Origin: Diprion similis
Taxonomy: Eukaryota; Arthropoda; Insecta; Hymenoptera; Diprionidae
Assembly: GCF_021155765.1 (NCBI RefSeq)
Contig: NC_060112.1
Location: forward strand, 12,834,001 to 12,898,000
Direction of reading: 5' to 3'
Length of the DNA: 64,000 bases
Shown: one piece after another, positions 13,861 to 25,166 of the stretch
How the letters are laid out: each line of letters begins with the position of its first letter
How positions within the stretch are numbered: position 1 is the stretch's first letter
The notes under the pieces: model-generated
Told to the model about the DNA's origin: nothing
The model's input: only the letters and a program-made list of their open reading frames with translations
Databases searched by the model: none
Made by a program: the position numbers and the translations under genes

Positions 13861-13868
13861 CTACCTTC

Positions 13869-13906
13869 TATATAAGGAGCGAAATTTTAGAAACTAAAGG
13901 TCAGTC
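13869..13906 (+). promoter_or_regulatory. Core promoter: TATA box plus TCAGT initiator
   Basis: TATATAA at 13869-13875 is followed by TCAGTC at 13901-13906. The putative +1 A (13903) is about 30 bp after the TATA box, the standard insect spacing. The transcript would have an untranslated first exon from about 13,903 to 13,987, ending in a good donor (GTAG|GTAACT). It joins an acceptor (CTTGCAG) at 14,943, just before the ATG at 14,958. Confidence 0.7.
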
Positions 13907-14957
13907 TACAGTTTGCCAAAATCCGAAGAAGTTCCAACCCGGAGGACAACGCAGTTCCGCATAAGATCGAATTCAAATCGAACGTAGGTAACTCTTAAGT
14001 TGATTACCATGTATCTCAAATTTTTATTTGGAATGTTAATAAGTACATTTGGTACAGTAACTTGGAATAATTATGTTGCATTTTTGCTTTATTGTCAAAA
14101 GTAAACATTCCCAATGTTACAGGCAATTGAATTTTAGTGTTTTTGCTACATATATGTATATTTTTCGTCGTATTAGTCGTTTCCGGCTTTATATTACATT
14201 TTATTTAATAACATTAGAACATAGAATATATATATAGAATTGTTGTAAGAAAAGTTGCTTAGAACTTGCTGAATTTATTAAATAATCCCTCAATTAAATT
14301 AAAGTCTCTAACTTATACGTATTCGATATACAACGTAACTGCGCGACAAAAATTGTCAAAGCCACTTGCAGGTTTAACTAACTAATTTGTCGAGTTTTAT
14401 CATAGTATATTACGGTTTGTAAGATTTATTGCAGAGGTTTTATGTCGGTCTAAAACCTGTATTATAATAATAGGTCTCTAGCTGTTATAAAACTTCTTTA
14501 CTAAATTAATTACATGTTTTGAAGGATTTCGAGATTGAAAATCAAAGAGTTTTTAATGATAATTTATCAGCGTTAAATTATATGAGATTTGGGTTAAAAA
14601 AAAATGCTTTCTACAGGTGATGTCGAAGTTATAGGAAAATGCTCAATCGATCTAGAAATATCTGGGGAACTGGATTTTAAATTAAATTAACTGATGAAAA
14701 ATTGTAGTCAATGTAAATGGGTCAATGGATCTATATTAAAAAAAATTCTTGATAGAAACAACCTAAAAACAATTCAAGTTATCGATGGCAAATAAATTGT
14801 CCCCCCGTACAATGGAATTCATATAATAATAAACAATTGCATCGCAGGGCACGATGAAGATGCTTTGTCTGAAATATGGTGTTTAAAAACTAAGAACTGC
14901 CTGAATATCTGTAAAATAATTATTCATCGTGCTTTCCTTGCAGACACATACAAAAAA

Positions 14958-16542
14958 ATGAATCGCATTCTGGTGATATTGTCGATGGCTGTGGTCGCCG
15001 TCTTCGGCAATGCCATAACGCAGCCTGTGGAGGATAGTTCATCGGCCTCGTCGGGCGTACTTCCTAGCGTTCATCAAACGCCGAGTTATACTGGGATGGC
15101 GATTTCGCGCCAGAGTAACTATCCTTCCTCCTACCCAGTGTATCCCGAGTACAATGATCAGAGATATTCCGTGCAGACGGGGTACGAAGGATACGTCGTA
15201 TCCCCCAGCGCTGCCGTCGACGAACCCGAGGCAACCGGGTATTCCGGATTATGGTCCGTAATGTCGCCGGTATCGAGATTCGCCCTGACCTACGGTGCCA
15301 GGATTGGTGTTTATTTCTTGAATTTGTTGCTGCTCCTACTTCTCGGAGGAATCTTTACGACCTCCGTCTGCACCTTCACTCCACTCTGCACGATCACCAT
15401 ATTGGGTTTAGGAAAGGCTCAGGTAAGCGATCTGAAAATTATATGGGAATGAAAATGTGGCGCTGTGACACCTCATGCAATGTTTTCGATATTTTGATAG
15501 AACTTTCCATCGCATTTTATTTTTTGCTATAGGCTTGATGGCCAATTTATGAATGCTTATGAATAATGAACAACCATGGTAAAATCAAATAGCTGTATAT
15601 AGGTATACTTTTTTACGTTTGTTCGTTTACTGCAGGTAGTCACCGTATATTGATGCTGTGTAAGACACTAGAGCCTCACAGCTTGCATTAAGTTAGTTTT
15701 ACTTTCCTATTTGCATAATGGATCTGGAACCATTTGTTATTAGCTCATTGTCAGTTCTTTGCACCATACTGCTTACTCAGGCCTCCACATTTGATCCTTA
15801 TTCGCCAGCTATTTCTTTAATGTTATGAAGTACATTACTTCTCGGTACTTACGGTACTTAGAAATTGGTAAATGAATAACACCGCGCTTATCTACGATCT
15901 TGCAATGCATCGTCAAGGTTGTGAATCATGAGGCTATAAGGGCATGAGAGATGTGCTACTGATATACTTTGCGAGAGCGGGCAGAATTCATAGTTCGTTT
16001 AATTTAACCGTCGGTGTGGTAAGGGACCATGAGAACAATCGAATCGTAACTTTTCTTGATCTTTATTTCTCACGAAAACACGCAGAGCTATGGAATTCCC
16101 GTGGTGAGATGGTTTTACTCTTGCACCGATGCACTTTATTATCTCGGAGAGTAAAGATAAATGTAAATATGCATACCACACTTGCGATTATTACGTATGA
16201 ACGTACGTGATGCTATTTATCAAAATTCCAATTCGTATAATGATTGAAACGATTATGCTTACAGTGACATCACTTCTTAATCATTCCGTTATCGTTACCA
16301 TAAATGACCGGAATTGCAATTGGCGGTCCAAAATTCTCGCTCTATAAGAAGCATGTATTATTTGTCTGTTTTTTAAATCTACACAGGTCAGGGAACAAGT
16401 ATCGGAATTGGCTCGTACCTACATGACTCCGGAGAGGATTTCTGCTGCTACTGGTCTGGTGAAAAAGGCGATCGACAAATACGCCGCGATGCAAACGCAG
16501 CCCATCAATGAGGAGACCAAAGAAACTGACAAGGAATCTTGA
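14958..16542 (+). CDS. Small secreted or membrane protein, insect-type, unknown function (206 aa)
   Basis: Two coding exons, 14958-15422 and 16387-16542, joined in phase 0 (donor GTAAGC, acceptor CACAG), with an untranslated exon upstream. The N-terminus (MNRILVILSMAVVAVFGNA) is a clear signal peptide. A low-complexity Ser/Pro/Tyr-rich region follows. A strongly hydrophobic segment, GVYFLNLLLLLLLGGIF at about residues 116-132, precedes a Cys-containing stretch (VCTFTPLCTITILG). The C-terminal exon is amphipathic and charged (MTPERISAATGLVKKAIDKY). The pattern suggests a secreted protein held at or inserted in a membrane. I do not recognise a named family and give no function. The ATG at 14,958 was chosen because it opens the signal peptide and follows the splice acceptor. 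The in-frame upstream codons back to 14,865 lie in the intron. Confidence 0.85.
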
Positions 16543-16635
16543 TCTAACAATCGCTAAAATACATTTGTGATCATCCACCATATTTATGTCATTACAACTC
16601 AGTCATAGGCTATTGTATCTTTCTTTTTACATGAA

Positions 16636-16641
16636 AATAAA
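16636..16641 (+). terminator. Poly(A) signal AATAAA of the 206-aa protein gene
   Basis: AATAAA lies 94 bp after the stop codon at 16,542. It is the first canonical hexamer downstream. Confidence 0.7.
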
Positions 16642-17213
16642 TTGTAATTGTTATTAAATTTGCACTAGCATCTCGGTATTACGGGACAGCTGTAAATTTT
16701 TGGGAAAGAGAGACCGGTGGAAGATAATATAAGTGAATATTCGAAGTGAGTACACCCTGGAAAGCGTTGTTCTCCGGGAAAATGAACCAGGACGTGCGCT
16801 ATTCGGACGTTATAGAAAGTTGTATCAACCGCTATTTCAGTACCTGCGAGGTTTATTGTTTGATCAGAAGGCCAAGGCCAAGCCGAACCCCGAAGGTAAC
16901 GGCCAAGACAATAATTCGTATCTACGAGGTAGCTGAACCCCTTGAATGCACCTGGAAAACAGGCGGATTTTTCCTTGCTGTGAGTTAATCGGTAGAAAGT
17001 CAATATAATAGTACATTACGTAACAAGCGAATAGTCGACTTTTATTCCCGTGTTACATATAGGACTTTATTTCCGATTCAACTCTGGCCATATCTGTTGA
17101 TTCAAAAAGTGGGAATCACTCACGCACAGAAGTTGAGTGTTCTATGTCGAGCGCAGCGCGAACGGGTGGTGCCTTTTTTGAGCAGACTGTGGTTGCTGCT
17201 TTCGTTTTCCTTA

Positions 17214-17454
17214 TTGGGGTCCAGTTGACCCCAACACCTCATTGGGGACTAGTTGATCTCAATACCGACTTTAACGCACCAATTTTAAGTCAGCGCGCTT
17301 TTATCAGGGTTATTTCTGCAATTTGATAAACAAAATATTGGGGTGCAGTTGACCCCAATACCGACTTTAACGTACTTGAAATCAGTGAGCTTGAATCATG
17401 ATTGTGCAATTAAAATATAAATATTGAAAAAATTTTGGGGTCTCAAAGACCCCA
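17214..17454. repeat. Cluster of four quasi-palindromes (TTGGGGT...ACCCCAA)
   Basis: Four short hairpin-forming units lie at 17214-17234, 17242-17262, 17338-17358 and 17435-17454. Units 1 and 3 read TTGGGGTNCAGTTGACCCCA. Unit 2 is a decayed version, and unit 4 has the same stem with a different loop. Units 2 and 3 are both followed by CCGACTTTAACG(C/T)AC, so part of the cluster is a direct repeat with a 96 bp period. Confidence 0.7.
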
Positions 17455-17594
17455 TTTATGTATTGCATATTTTTTTTTACTTTTTTGTCTTCAAGAATTC
17501 CTCCCACATCTCATTCCACGTCCTCCATCCTTCTTTTCTAAAAGTAACATTTGAGTCTATTTTCGGAGCGGGTCCAGGGCCGCAGGAGGCGAAT

Positions 17595-17614
17595 CCCCCC
17601 CCCCCCCCCCCCCC
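17595..17614. repeat. Homopolymer C tract (20 bases)
   Basis: An uninterrupted run of C in otherwise AT-rich DNA, followed at 17,636-17,674 by an imperfect trinucleotide microsatellite (ATC, ATT and GTC mixed). Long C runs are often mis-sized in assemblies. Confidence 0.85.
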
Positions 17615-18522
17615 ACTTAAGAACATTCATTTTTCATCATCATTATCATTATCGTCATCGTCATCGTCGTCATATTTTATCGTGTAATTATTCTATCATA
17701 TTTGAATTTTGCGGGAAAAATGGGATTAGCGGGAGAAAAGTGCTACTTTTTTCCTGCAAATGAGGGAAAAAAGGTAAGCAAGAAGAATATGCCACTTTCG
17801 TCCCGCTTTTCAGGTCAAAAAAGTTAACTTTGTGGTTGAGTCGGGAATGAAGTTATTTTTCGTGTTCGAAGCTAACGCGCCGATGTCCCGCAACTGGCCC
17901 TTGACCTGCAGTCAAGATTGCGATGTGACGTGTTTTCGAAGATAACAAGAAAACTTACGCATACACATGTACGATTGTGACGTAAAACAGGAAGAGGCCG
18001 AAGAAAACAACGCATCGCAGAGATTAGAGGCCAACAATTATTACAACCTAGAGGGGGAATCACACGAGTTATCGTCTAACTTTTCGCCTCGTCCAAAAAA
18101 ACCAGCTCTTCGATCGTCGATATAGGTATACCTCCACAATTCTCTCGAAAATCAAAGTGACCATTCGGCCGGCAGATGCGTCCCTATAACTCTGCAAAGA
18201 CCTGTCCTGTCCTCTCACGCAGCTGAGGAAGTACGAGTACGGCTGATGTGTGTGTAATACGTGCATAATTAACCAACACGCCGAGGCGAGAGGCACCACG
18301 GCCGTTTCTCCCAGTGATCATACACGCATCCGAGGGTCGTGTGTACGTAGTTAGCGGTGAAACTCGGCGGACTCCGCGCGCACCGGTTTGACAGCCAGAA
18401 CTGGACGACGACCATCGTGAGCCTTCAGTGCTTAGAAGATCCTCACGTTCGCGGAAACATCACAATAAAGCGAGTTTCGCACGCGGCCAATATTGTCTTT
18501 TATTTTTGAAACACCGTCCAGG

Positions 18523-18547
18523 ATGAGTGCGACTTCTACGGGCTCTG
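18523..18547 (+). CDS. Possible alternative first coding exon of serpin 1 (MSATSTGS)
   Basis: ATG at 18,523 opens 25 nt of coding sequence ending in phase 1 at a strong GTGAGT donor (18,548). The acceptor CCCAATTCTAG at 20,704 would add CC before the serpin ATG. The splice reads MSATSTGS-A-MAILFLG in frame with the serpin signal peptide. The sequence upstream (18,240-18,520) is GC-richer and contains TTCAGTG near 18,425, a possible initiator, but no TATA box. If used, it adds 9 residues before the signal peptide. It could instead belong to an unrelated transcript. Confidence 0.4.
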
Positions 18548-20704
18548 GTGAGTCGAATAATTGATATCACCAATAATCGGTATATTATAATCAGTCGAAT
18601 TCCGGAACGAATTGAAATCGTTCAGAGTGGCGTCACAAGTTTTTTACAATATCTCAACTGATGCAGAAAAAAAACTTTGTAACACAGCGGCGGTGACAAT
18701 TGTTCGTTGTTCGAAGCAATTGTGAGTCGTTCCGGTTGTAGGTAACGTTATTGTTGGATTATAGAAAGCATTTTCGGTATAATTACGACATCGATATTAT
18801 AGTTATGAAATTATTGCGTGGTCAAGAAAAATTTGAATTTTGTTTTTGTGTATACGTTATATTTATATCGTTTTGTTGCTACGGGCGCTAGCAATTCATT
18901 ACAATCATTTCCACTGGATAAAGCACCGCTTTGGAATTCTGACTTGATATTCGTAATAAAATAAAAATACACTAATGAGGTGTTAGATGTTACTTCGCAT
19001 ACCTACACGTGATATTAAAAAACACCGAATGAGCATTTGCGTTTGCATGCGTAATATTCTGTAAGAGTACTGCGTGGACATAACTCGCGTGAATTTTCGA
19101 GCTGGTTATCCGTTGTATACCTGTTATAGCTTGGGATTTCAGTTTACGATGCCTGCTATTTCACTTTGAGCGTGAACTTAGATTGGCTATTGGATTTGAA
19201 ATGAATAACATTCAACGTTATCTTTGTCTGATTGCATGGAGTCCAATGTTTAATGATCGCTGCCATTACGGATGTTTCGTATTATCGGTGGTCTGTTACG
19301 TACATTCAACAGGTTTTAATTAATTATATACGTGTGTAACAGTCCTATACTGGCCTTTAACAAGTTTACTACCAAAAAAATTGCAGAAGTTTTACTGCGA
19401 GAATAAAAAAATTCGCTACCTGGACTTAGCAAATCATAATTTAAATAAAATTAAGTTTGCTGGTCGATCTTGCGTTTCATCACCACGGAGAGATAGTTTT
19501 TTACTATTTGCGAGTAGAGTTTTTCAACGAAAACAGTCAATCGGTTCCTCGTTGCCATTAATTTCTGCTGTTTGTCTTTTTACTTATAGCCAGATCTTTG
19601 TCTGTATCCACATGATAGATATATTTATACCAAGAACAGGTTTCTTTATAATGCCTCGTTTTGCCTCTTCGGAGTCCTCGGCCTTCTCCGTTGATGCGAA
19701 CAATTTCCTACAGAATTTACTTATCTACTAAGCGGTCTACGATGATTCAAGTCTTACAATTATTCCTCTCACTGCACTAGCTTCAATGAAACTGTAGAAT
19801 GAACTTCTGCTATCGGTAATGCACCTCGTGCGGGTGTCGATTATAACCGCACAGAAAAAAGTAGATCAAAGTGAACAATCATTCCCTGTGTTTGAAATTG
19901 CTTTAACCGAATGCGAACGCAGATGTACGGATCAAATGCGATACATATCGTTACATAGTCACAGCATTTGTGGGTTCATGAAGAATGCAGTCGGCGCTAT
20001 TTATACTGTAATTTCTTGTTATGTAGTCGTTAATGGGGATATATGAATTCCAGGAAAATCGATGCGTGTGTAATATCGCTGTCACTAACTGTAAAAGATT
20101 ATTCTTCGGCGAACGATTCCCAATAATGACCGTGCGGTAAATAACATTGCATATCACTTACGTGAGGCATGAAAATTCCGAGTTGAATAACGTCAGGAAG
20201 TTTTAAAAATTCCTGAAAATTATTCACCCATGCCAGGTAGATTTATTACATGATTTTTTACCGAATCCAATACCGTCGAGAGGTGGTTAATTTACTCGAC
20301 ATACAGCGTGATTATCATGTTATGAATGTGTAGCGTTTGTTTTTCATCCAGAATTGCCCGGCGGAGGTGGTTGCCCGCGGCATCCTGGAGGTTGTCGACC
20401 ACCGGGTTATTCCATGTCCTCCAGATGACGGTTAATCTCACTTGTTCCCTACCTGATTGTTTGTCAAGTAGCTGCTCACCGCAGCACCTGATTATCTCAC
20501 TCTCTTTTACGTTGTTATCTTCTACATTATTCAAACAGTACGGTTTATCGTGAGCCAGCTCACTACTCGGAATGTAAAAAGAGACTAAGCATGAGGTGAT
20601 TCACTTCGAAAGCGATTTGCATTCGAATCATGACACTTGACTAAACGGAAACCAAAGTACCGGTGTGAGAGTACGATGAAGATCAATTGAATTCCCAATT
20701 CTAG
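18548..20704. other. Non-coding region, probably serpin 1 first intron and promoter
   Basis: About 2.2 kb without a supported exon. ORFs at 19,381-19,731 and 19,819-20,046 have no splice support or recognisable protein. If the exon at 18,523 is real this is its intron; otherwise the serpin 1 promoter lies in its last few hundred bases. Confidence 0.45.
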
Positions 20705-20706
20705 CC

Positions 20707-23192
20707 ATGGCGATCCTCTTCCTCGGCTTAGCCACAATTTTGGTCTCCATGGTCCCCACCATAGCGGCTAAAGCTGCAGTGGCTGCAAATAGAAACGCTT
20801 CGGCTAGAGCATCGGATTCTTGGGGGGACGAGGACTACGTTCCTTACCGAGGTGATCGGTTCAACATCTTCGATTGGAGTCTTTGCAAGGTATGCTATAA
20901 ACGCGGGATAAGGTGAAAAAGGAAATGACATCCTCAAATCAATGGATGAACTTTGCAGAATCTGGCGGTGAAGTACTCTTCCAACATGCTTATCTCGCCA
21001 ATATCAGTGAAACTCGCCCTGGTTCTGCTCTACGAAGGTGCTCAAGGCCAGACTGCTCACGAGCTTGCCGACGTCTTGGAGCTTCCCAATGGTCGTGAGG
21101 CGACTCGGGATCGTTTCGCGACCATTCTCCGCTCTCTGCAGGTTCGTGACGACGCAATATATGTATTGATGGTTGAGATCGCCTTTTAACATTACATACA
21201 GCAAAAAGGTTTACTTCGATGGTATTTTTCGTTTTGCAGACGCGTCAGCCAGAGTACACCTTGGACATATCTACTCGTCTTTATGTCGACACGTCGATTC
21301 AGGCTAGACAACGTTACAGTGCGATCGTCAAGACTTTTTACTCCACAGACATTGTGACCACTAATTTATCCGATGCCCGTCCTGCACTCGCAAACATCAA
21401 TGCATGGGTTAGCAATGTGACTCATGGTCGCATTAAGGAGGTTCTTACCGACGGTGAGTTTTTGAGGCAAACTTGAATCCGCAAGGGCGTCTCGTCCTAC
21501 AACTTTTGGGCAACCACAATTAGTAGTGTTCCGTGAATTGGCAATCATCGTTTTGTCGGGATTTCTACGTTCGGGCTGTTTGACCACCTAGTGTATATCC
21601 TGAAATATGCTTGTCGTATTTTCGGCGTATGTGTAATGAGTGAAGTAATAATGACTGAATTCAATCCACAGAGGAAAAAATCAAGGACTCCGTTTTTTTG
21701 GTGATGAATGCGTTGTACTTTGCGGGGACCTGGCGGTATCCGTTCTTGAAGAACGCTACTAAGTATGGCGCCTTCTACACAGACGTTGACAAGAGCGTCC
21801 AAGTCCCCTACATGAACACCAATGGCCGTTTCTATTACGCAGATATGCCAGAGCTGGATGCCCAACTCATCAGATTGCCTTACCTCGTAGGTTTTACCTT
21901 ATCTTACACAGTAAACTTCCAATACAAAGTGGCAATATAGTATAACGATAAGAAATCTACTCCAATCGCGATTATCGAAACAAAAATCAGAAAAACGTAT
22001 GCATTGCCTTTGAAAATAAATGAAGTCAACATAAATCTTTGATTCTTTCAGGGTCACAAATACGCGATGTTCATAGTCGTGCCTCGAGCAAGAACTGGGC
22101 TTCAGCAGCTAATAAGAGATATAAACCCGTTCGTTATTAAGAATCATATCTTGTCGATGGAGGAGACCCCATTGGAGGTCTATTTGCCTAAATTTAAATT
22201 CGACTTCACAACTCATTTGGAATCTACGCTTCGTGAGGTGAGGCAGATCATTCTTCGACTGACTAATTGTGCAATTACATCTGTGTATACTCGCTTATAT
22301 GTATAGCCGTTCCCTTGAAACTTTTCTTTCGTTTACTGCAGTTGGGCATTCGCGATATTTTCGACAACACAGCCGCTCTCCCTGGTATCGCTAGAGGCAA
22401 GGCAAACTCTCAGCGTCTAATCGTTTCTGACATTGTTCAGAAAATGGGCCTAGAGGTGGACGAGATTGGTACCATAGCACATGCCGTTACTGGTGAGGAG
22501 TTTCATACACTTGCTGCTATTATAATTGGTGCTTGGTCCAGTAGCTTGTAAACAGTTTATTCTGCAGAAATGAAAATTCACAGCACATACCTTATCAAGC
22601 TGGCAGTGATTGCATAGCCAATTGTATAATCCTTTGAAGAGTGTTCAGCAGATCATGATGTAATTTGACTTGGATCATAAAAATAAACTGTGAAGAGCGA
22701 GAGAAAAAAGAGAATATGTAATGAGAAAATGCACTTCAATCATTGTACTAGTCTCTGTATTGTAAATAGCAGATTATTTTTCTCATAATACACTCGTGAG
22801 ATCCAAATAGAATAAATCCGGTGGTTAATGCGTCGAAATTCTTACTAAAAAAAGATAGCAAAATATTAATGAGTTTCTTTATTTAACTAATGTTGTTCTC
22901 ATGTATTTTTGCAGAGGTTTCAGTCGGCAATAAGAATTCCGAGACGGTTGTCAACATTAGACATCCGTTTATGTTCTTCGTGGAGGACGAGTTAGCGGGG
23001 ACTATAGTATTTCTTGGGAAAGTAATGAATCCCTCGGAAAGTAATGGAGTTTACAAGGAACCGATAGCAGAAGTGCCACCCCGGTTTGGCCAAACGGCGT
23101 TCACTTTTGCAGCTCCAGTCGCTGCACCTGGTAAAATCACAGGACAGAAAGTGTTTCGGTCACAGAACAATCCATTAGATTTTCATCCCTAG
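20707..23192 (+). CDS. Serpin 1: secreted serine protease inhibitor-like protein, seven exons, 469 aa
   Basis: Exons are 20707-20889, 20959-21141, 21240-21453, 21672-21886, 22052-22237, 22342-22492 and 22915-23192 (1,410 nt, phases consistent). A signal peptide (MAILFLGLATILVSMVPTIAA) is followed by the serpin fold. Recognisable parts are SSNMLISPISVKLALVLLYEGA (helix B region), NAWVSNVTHGRIKEVL (helix F/strand region), VFLVMNALYFAGTWRYPF (breach/shutter) and NIRHPFMFFV...GTIVFLGKVMNP (C-terminal signature). Serpins trap target proteases by inserting their reactive-centre loop. The hinge here is EIGTIAHAVT (368-377), with I at P13 and the bulky H at P11. Counting 16 residues from P17 E368 gives K384 as P1, suggesting trypsin-like targets. 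Inhibitory activity is likely but not certain. Unusually, about 50 residues follow the canonical serpin end. The protein is paralogous to serpin 2 downstream. Confidence 0.93.
22682..22687 (+). terminator. Possible intronic poly(A) signal in serpin 1
   Basis: AATAAA lies in the intron before the last serpin 1 exon. If exon 6 is not spliced, the frame runs through GEEFHTLAAIIIGAWSSSL to a stop at 22,551 and this hexamer could end the transcript. The product would lack most of the reactive loop and the C-terminal strands. Confidence 0.25.
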
Positions 23193-23555
23193 AACTTACT
23201 AACCATAACACTCGTAGTGCCAATTCTTTTTGTAAATATGAAAAGGAGGAATCCTAGAACTACCAGTGAACAACTAAGGTTTCGATTGCTTGAATTTCTC
23301 AATCTCTGAGTTATGCGTAATTAGTTTCTTCTTTCCTTGAAATCCCTGAAGTAGAAGGTATTTTATTTTTATAACAAGCAGCATTTAAGGACAACAGCAA
23401 GTAGCCTTTCTTTGAATATTTTTCAACCATCGTTCCTCTTGAAGTAATTCTAGAATTTACTGACAATGACTTCACGGACTGCGATAGCGAACGAGCTGTG
23501 TACTGTACATACTCACTCAAGTCTCCAGTGTCATATCGACGTTGTCATATATACC
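23193..23555. other. Serpin 1 3' flank, no gene seen
   Basis: Presumably the 3' UTR of serpin 1 and downstream spacer. No canonical AATAAA is evident near the stop. The minus ORF at 23,311-23,520 has no support. Confidence 0.5.
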
Positions 23556-23788
23556 AAACGCAAAAAAGGGCTTACAGTTCCATTGCACACACAATTTTGC
23601 ACAAAAACACTCAAATACTTTTTCATTTGACGCAAAAATGAAGAAATGGCACGGAATCTGCGGAATTGCAATAGTAAATTCGGAGAATTCATGCAGTTTC
23701 TTTATTTCTGCGTCAAATGAAAATGCATTGGAGTGTTTCTGTTCAGAGCTGTATATAGAATGGGGCTGTTAAGCCCTTTTTTGCGTTT
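23556..23788. mobile_element. Foldback MITE with perfect 19-bp terminal inverted repeats
   Basis: The 233 bp element starts AAACGCAAAAAAGGGCTTA and ends with its exact reverse complement. The arms continue inward as an imperfect hairpin of about 100 bp: AAACACTC, then CATTTTCATTTGACGCA-type sequence, then AAGAAA...GAATTC, mirrored on the right. There is no coding capacity. The flanks (ATATACC and GAGATATG) show no certain target-site duplication. A decayed relative is at 13,214-13,347. Confidence 0.85.
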
Positions 23789-24430
23789 GAGATATGTGGG
23801 CTTGGACATTTGGAGATATATCCTGCATCGTTAAAATCGACCATGGCACACCCTTAAGTGTGAAATGATATACATACACCCATCTTTCCTCATCTTTTTT
23901 TGAGGACGTTTGGTACATTTTATTATAACATTGTCTGCGGCATATAGACAACACTGTTAGTCATTGTAGCTATTCGAAAGGATGAAGTGGGTTCGAAAAT
24001 TAAAAGCATCGAACGCGTGTCGGAAGCATTTGTCGCCATATCGTCAGTGATACACATATATAGTCTTTCTTACTAGCAGCAATAAATTCACCTTACCTTA
24101 TCTCACTTAAATACACATCACTTCCAGGTATGTTCCGTATTATTCGGTATAACTATATCGTTGTTCCTTTCTTTTTCTTTTTCTCCTGTGGAACCCTTGC
24201 TTCCTTCCTCTTCTCTGTAATTTACCTTGTGGTTTGACTGTTCAAATATAATCTCTTAACCATGGCACTTTTTTCTTTTTATTTTTTTAAATATTTTTGT
24301 AAATGGTGGTTGACCTCTTTTCCAATAAATTTCTCATTCAAATAAACCTAATTTCCCAGAAATACCAAATTCAATGTCATTAATTACCTTTCGTAGTCAA
24401 CAATATCATATTGTGTACCAAGGGCGTAAA

Positions 24431-24692
24431 GCCCACTTAGTCATTGGGGCACACCATATTTTTTGTAACGAATGTATGGATTTGTTTTTTTTTTGTTCAC
24501 AATTTCAAACACGTTATAAGCACACAAACATATATTATCTCAATTATTGATATTTTTCTTGAAAATATTGATTTTTTTTTTGTCCGACGGTGTGAAACGG
24601 TCACCTTAAACAACTTAATGGATCAAAAAAACAGGAAAACCGTGCAGGCGTTACAAAATAGTATATTGTGAACCAAGGGCGTAAAGCGGGCT
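24431..24692. mobile_element. Foldback MITE, copy A of a second family
   Basis: The left arm AGCCCACTTAGTCATTGGGG and the right end form an imperfect inverted repeat. It continues through a TATTTTTTGTAACG-type segment mirrored by CGTTACAAAATA. Total length is about 262 bp. It shares internal sequence (ATCTCAATTATTGAT and the adjacent TTTTCTTGAAA) with copy B just downstream. No ORF of transposase type. Confidence 0.7.
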
Positions 24693-24729
24693 TTTTTAAA
24701 CCGAGAACTGCAACAACACAAGATTATAA

Positions 24730-25166
24730 GGCTCGCTTAACCCTTGGTGTACACCACATTTTTTGTAAAGCATGTACGGATTTTTGCGTTTTTTTGGCAT
24801 ATTAAGCGGGGCTGATGTAACCGTTTTCTAACGTGGCAACCACCTACTTACTAGATTATTTGAAAGAATTTTGACTACTAGAAAGAAAGGAATGGGTAGA
24901 TATTTGTTAATCAGTTTTATTAGGATAATAAAACATATTTTATCTCAATTATTGATCATTTTCTTGAAAGTATTGAAAAACTGACCACGCCGTTACTCGA
25001 GTACATTTTTTCTTTCTAATAAACCAAATTCTTTCAAATAATCTAATAAGTACGTGGATGCCGTGCCAGAACACGGTTACATCAGCCACGTTTGATATGC
25101 CAAAAAAACGCAAAAATCCGTACATGCTTTACAAAAAATATGGTGTGCACCAAGAGCTAAGGGGAC
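24730..25166. mobile_element. Foldback MITE, copy B of the second family, long hairpin arms
   Basis: This element of about 437 bp has arms of at least 100 bp. GTAAAGCATGTACGGATTTT on the left matches AAAATCCGTACATGCTTTAC on the right. The match continues through GCGTTTTTTTGGCATAT, GATGTAACCGT, and inward to GATTATTTGAAAGAATTT. It lies 37 bp downstream of copy A in the serpin spacer. Confidence 0.8.

Larger units (their letters stand above)
16642..18240. other. Intergenic region with simple and palindromic repeats
   Basis: No supported gene. ORFs on both strands at 16,665-17,003 overlap each other and have no recognisable protein. The region holds the quasi-palindromes at 17,214-17,454, a 20-base C run (17,595-17,614) and a CAT/CGT-type microsatellite (about 17,636-17,674). 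Confidence 0.6.

Noticed and set aside
16665-17003. Overlapping ORFs on both strands after the 206-aa gene
   Set aside because: Three ORFs compete over the same DNA, with no splice signals or recognisable protein in any of them.
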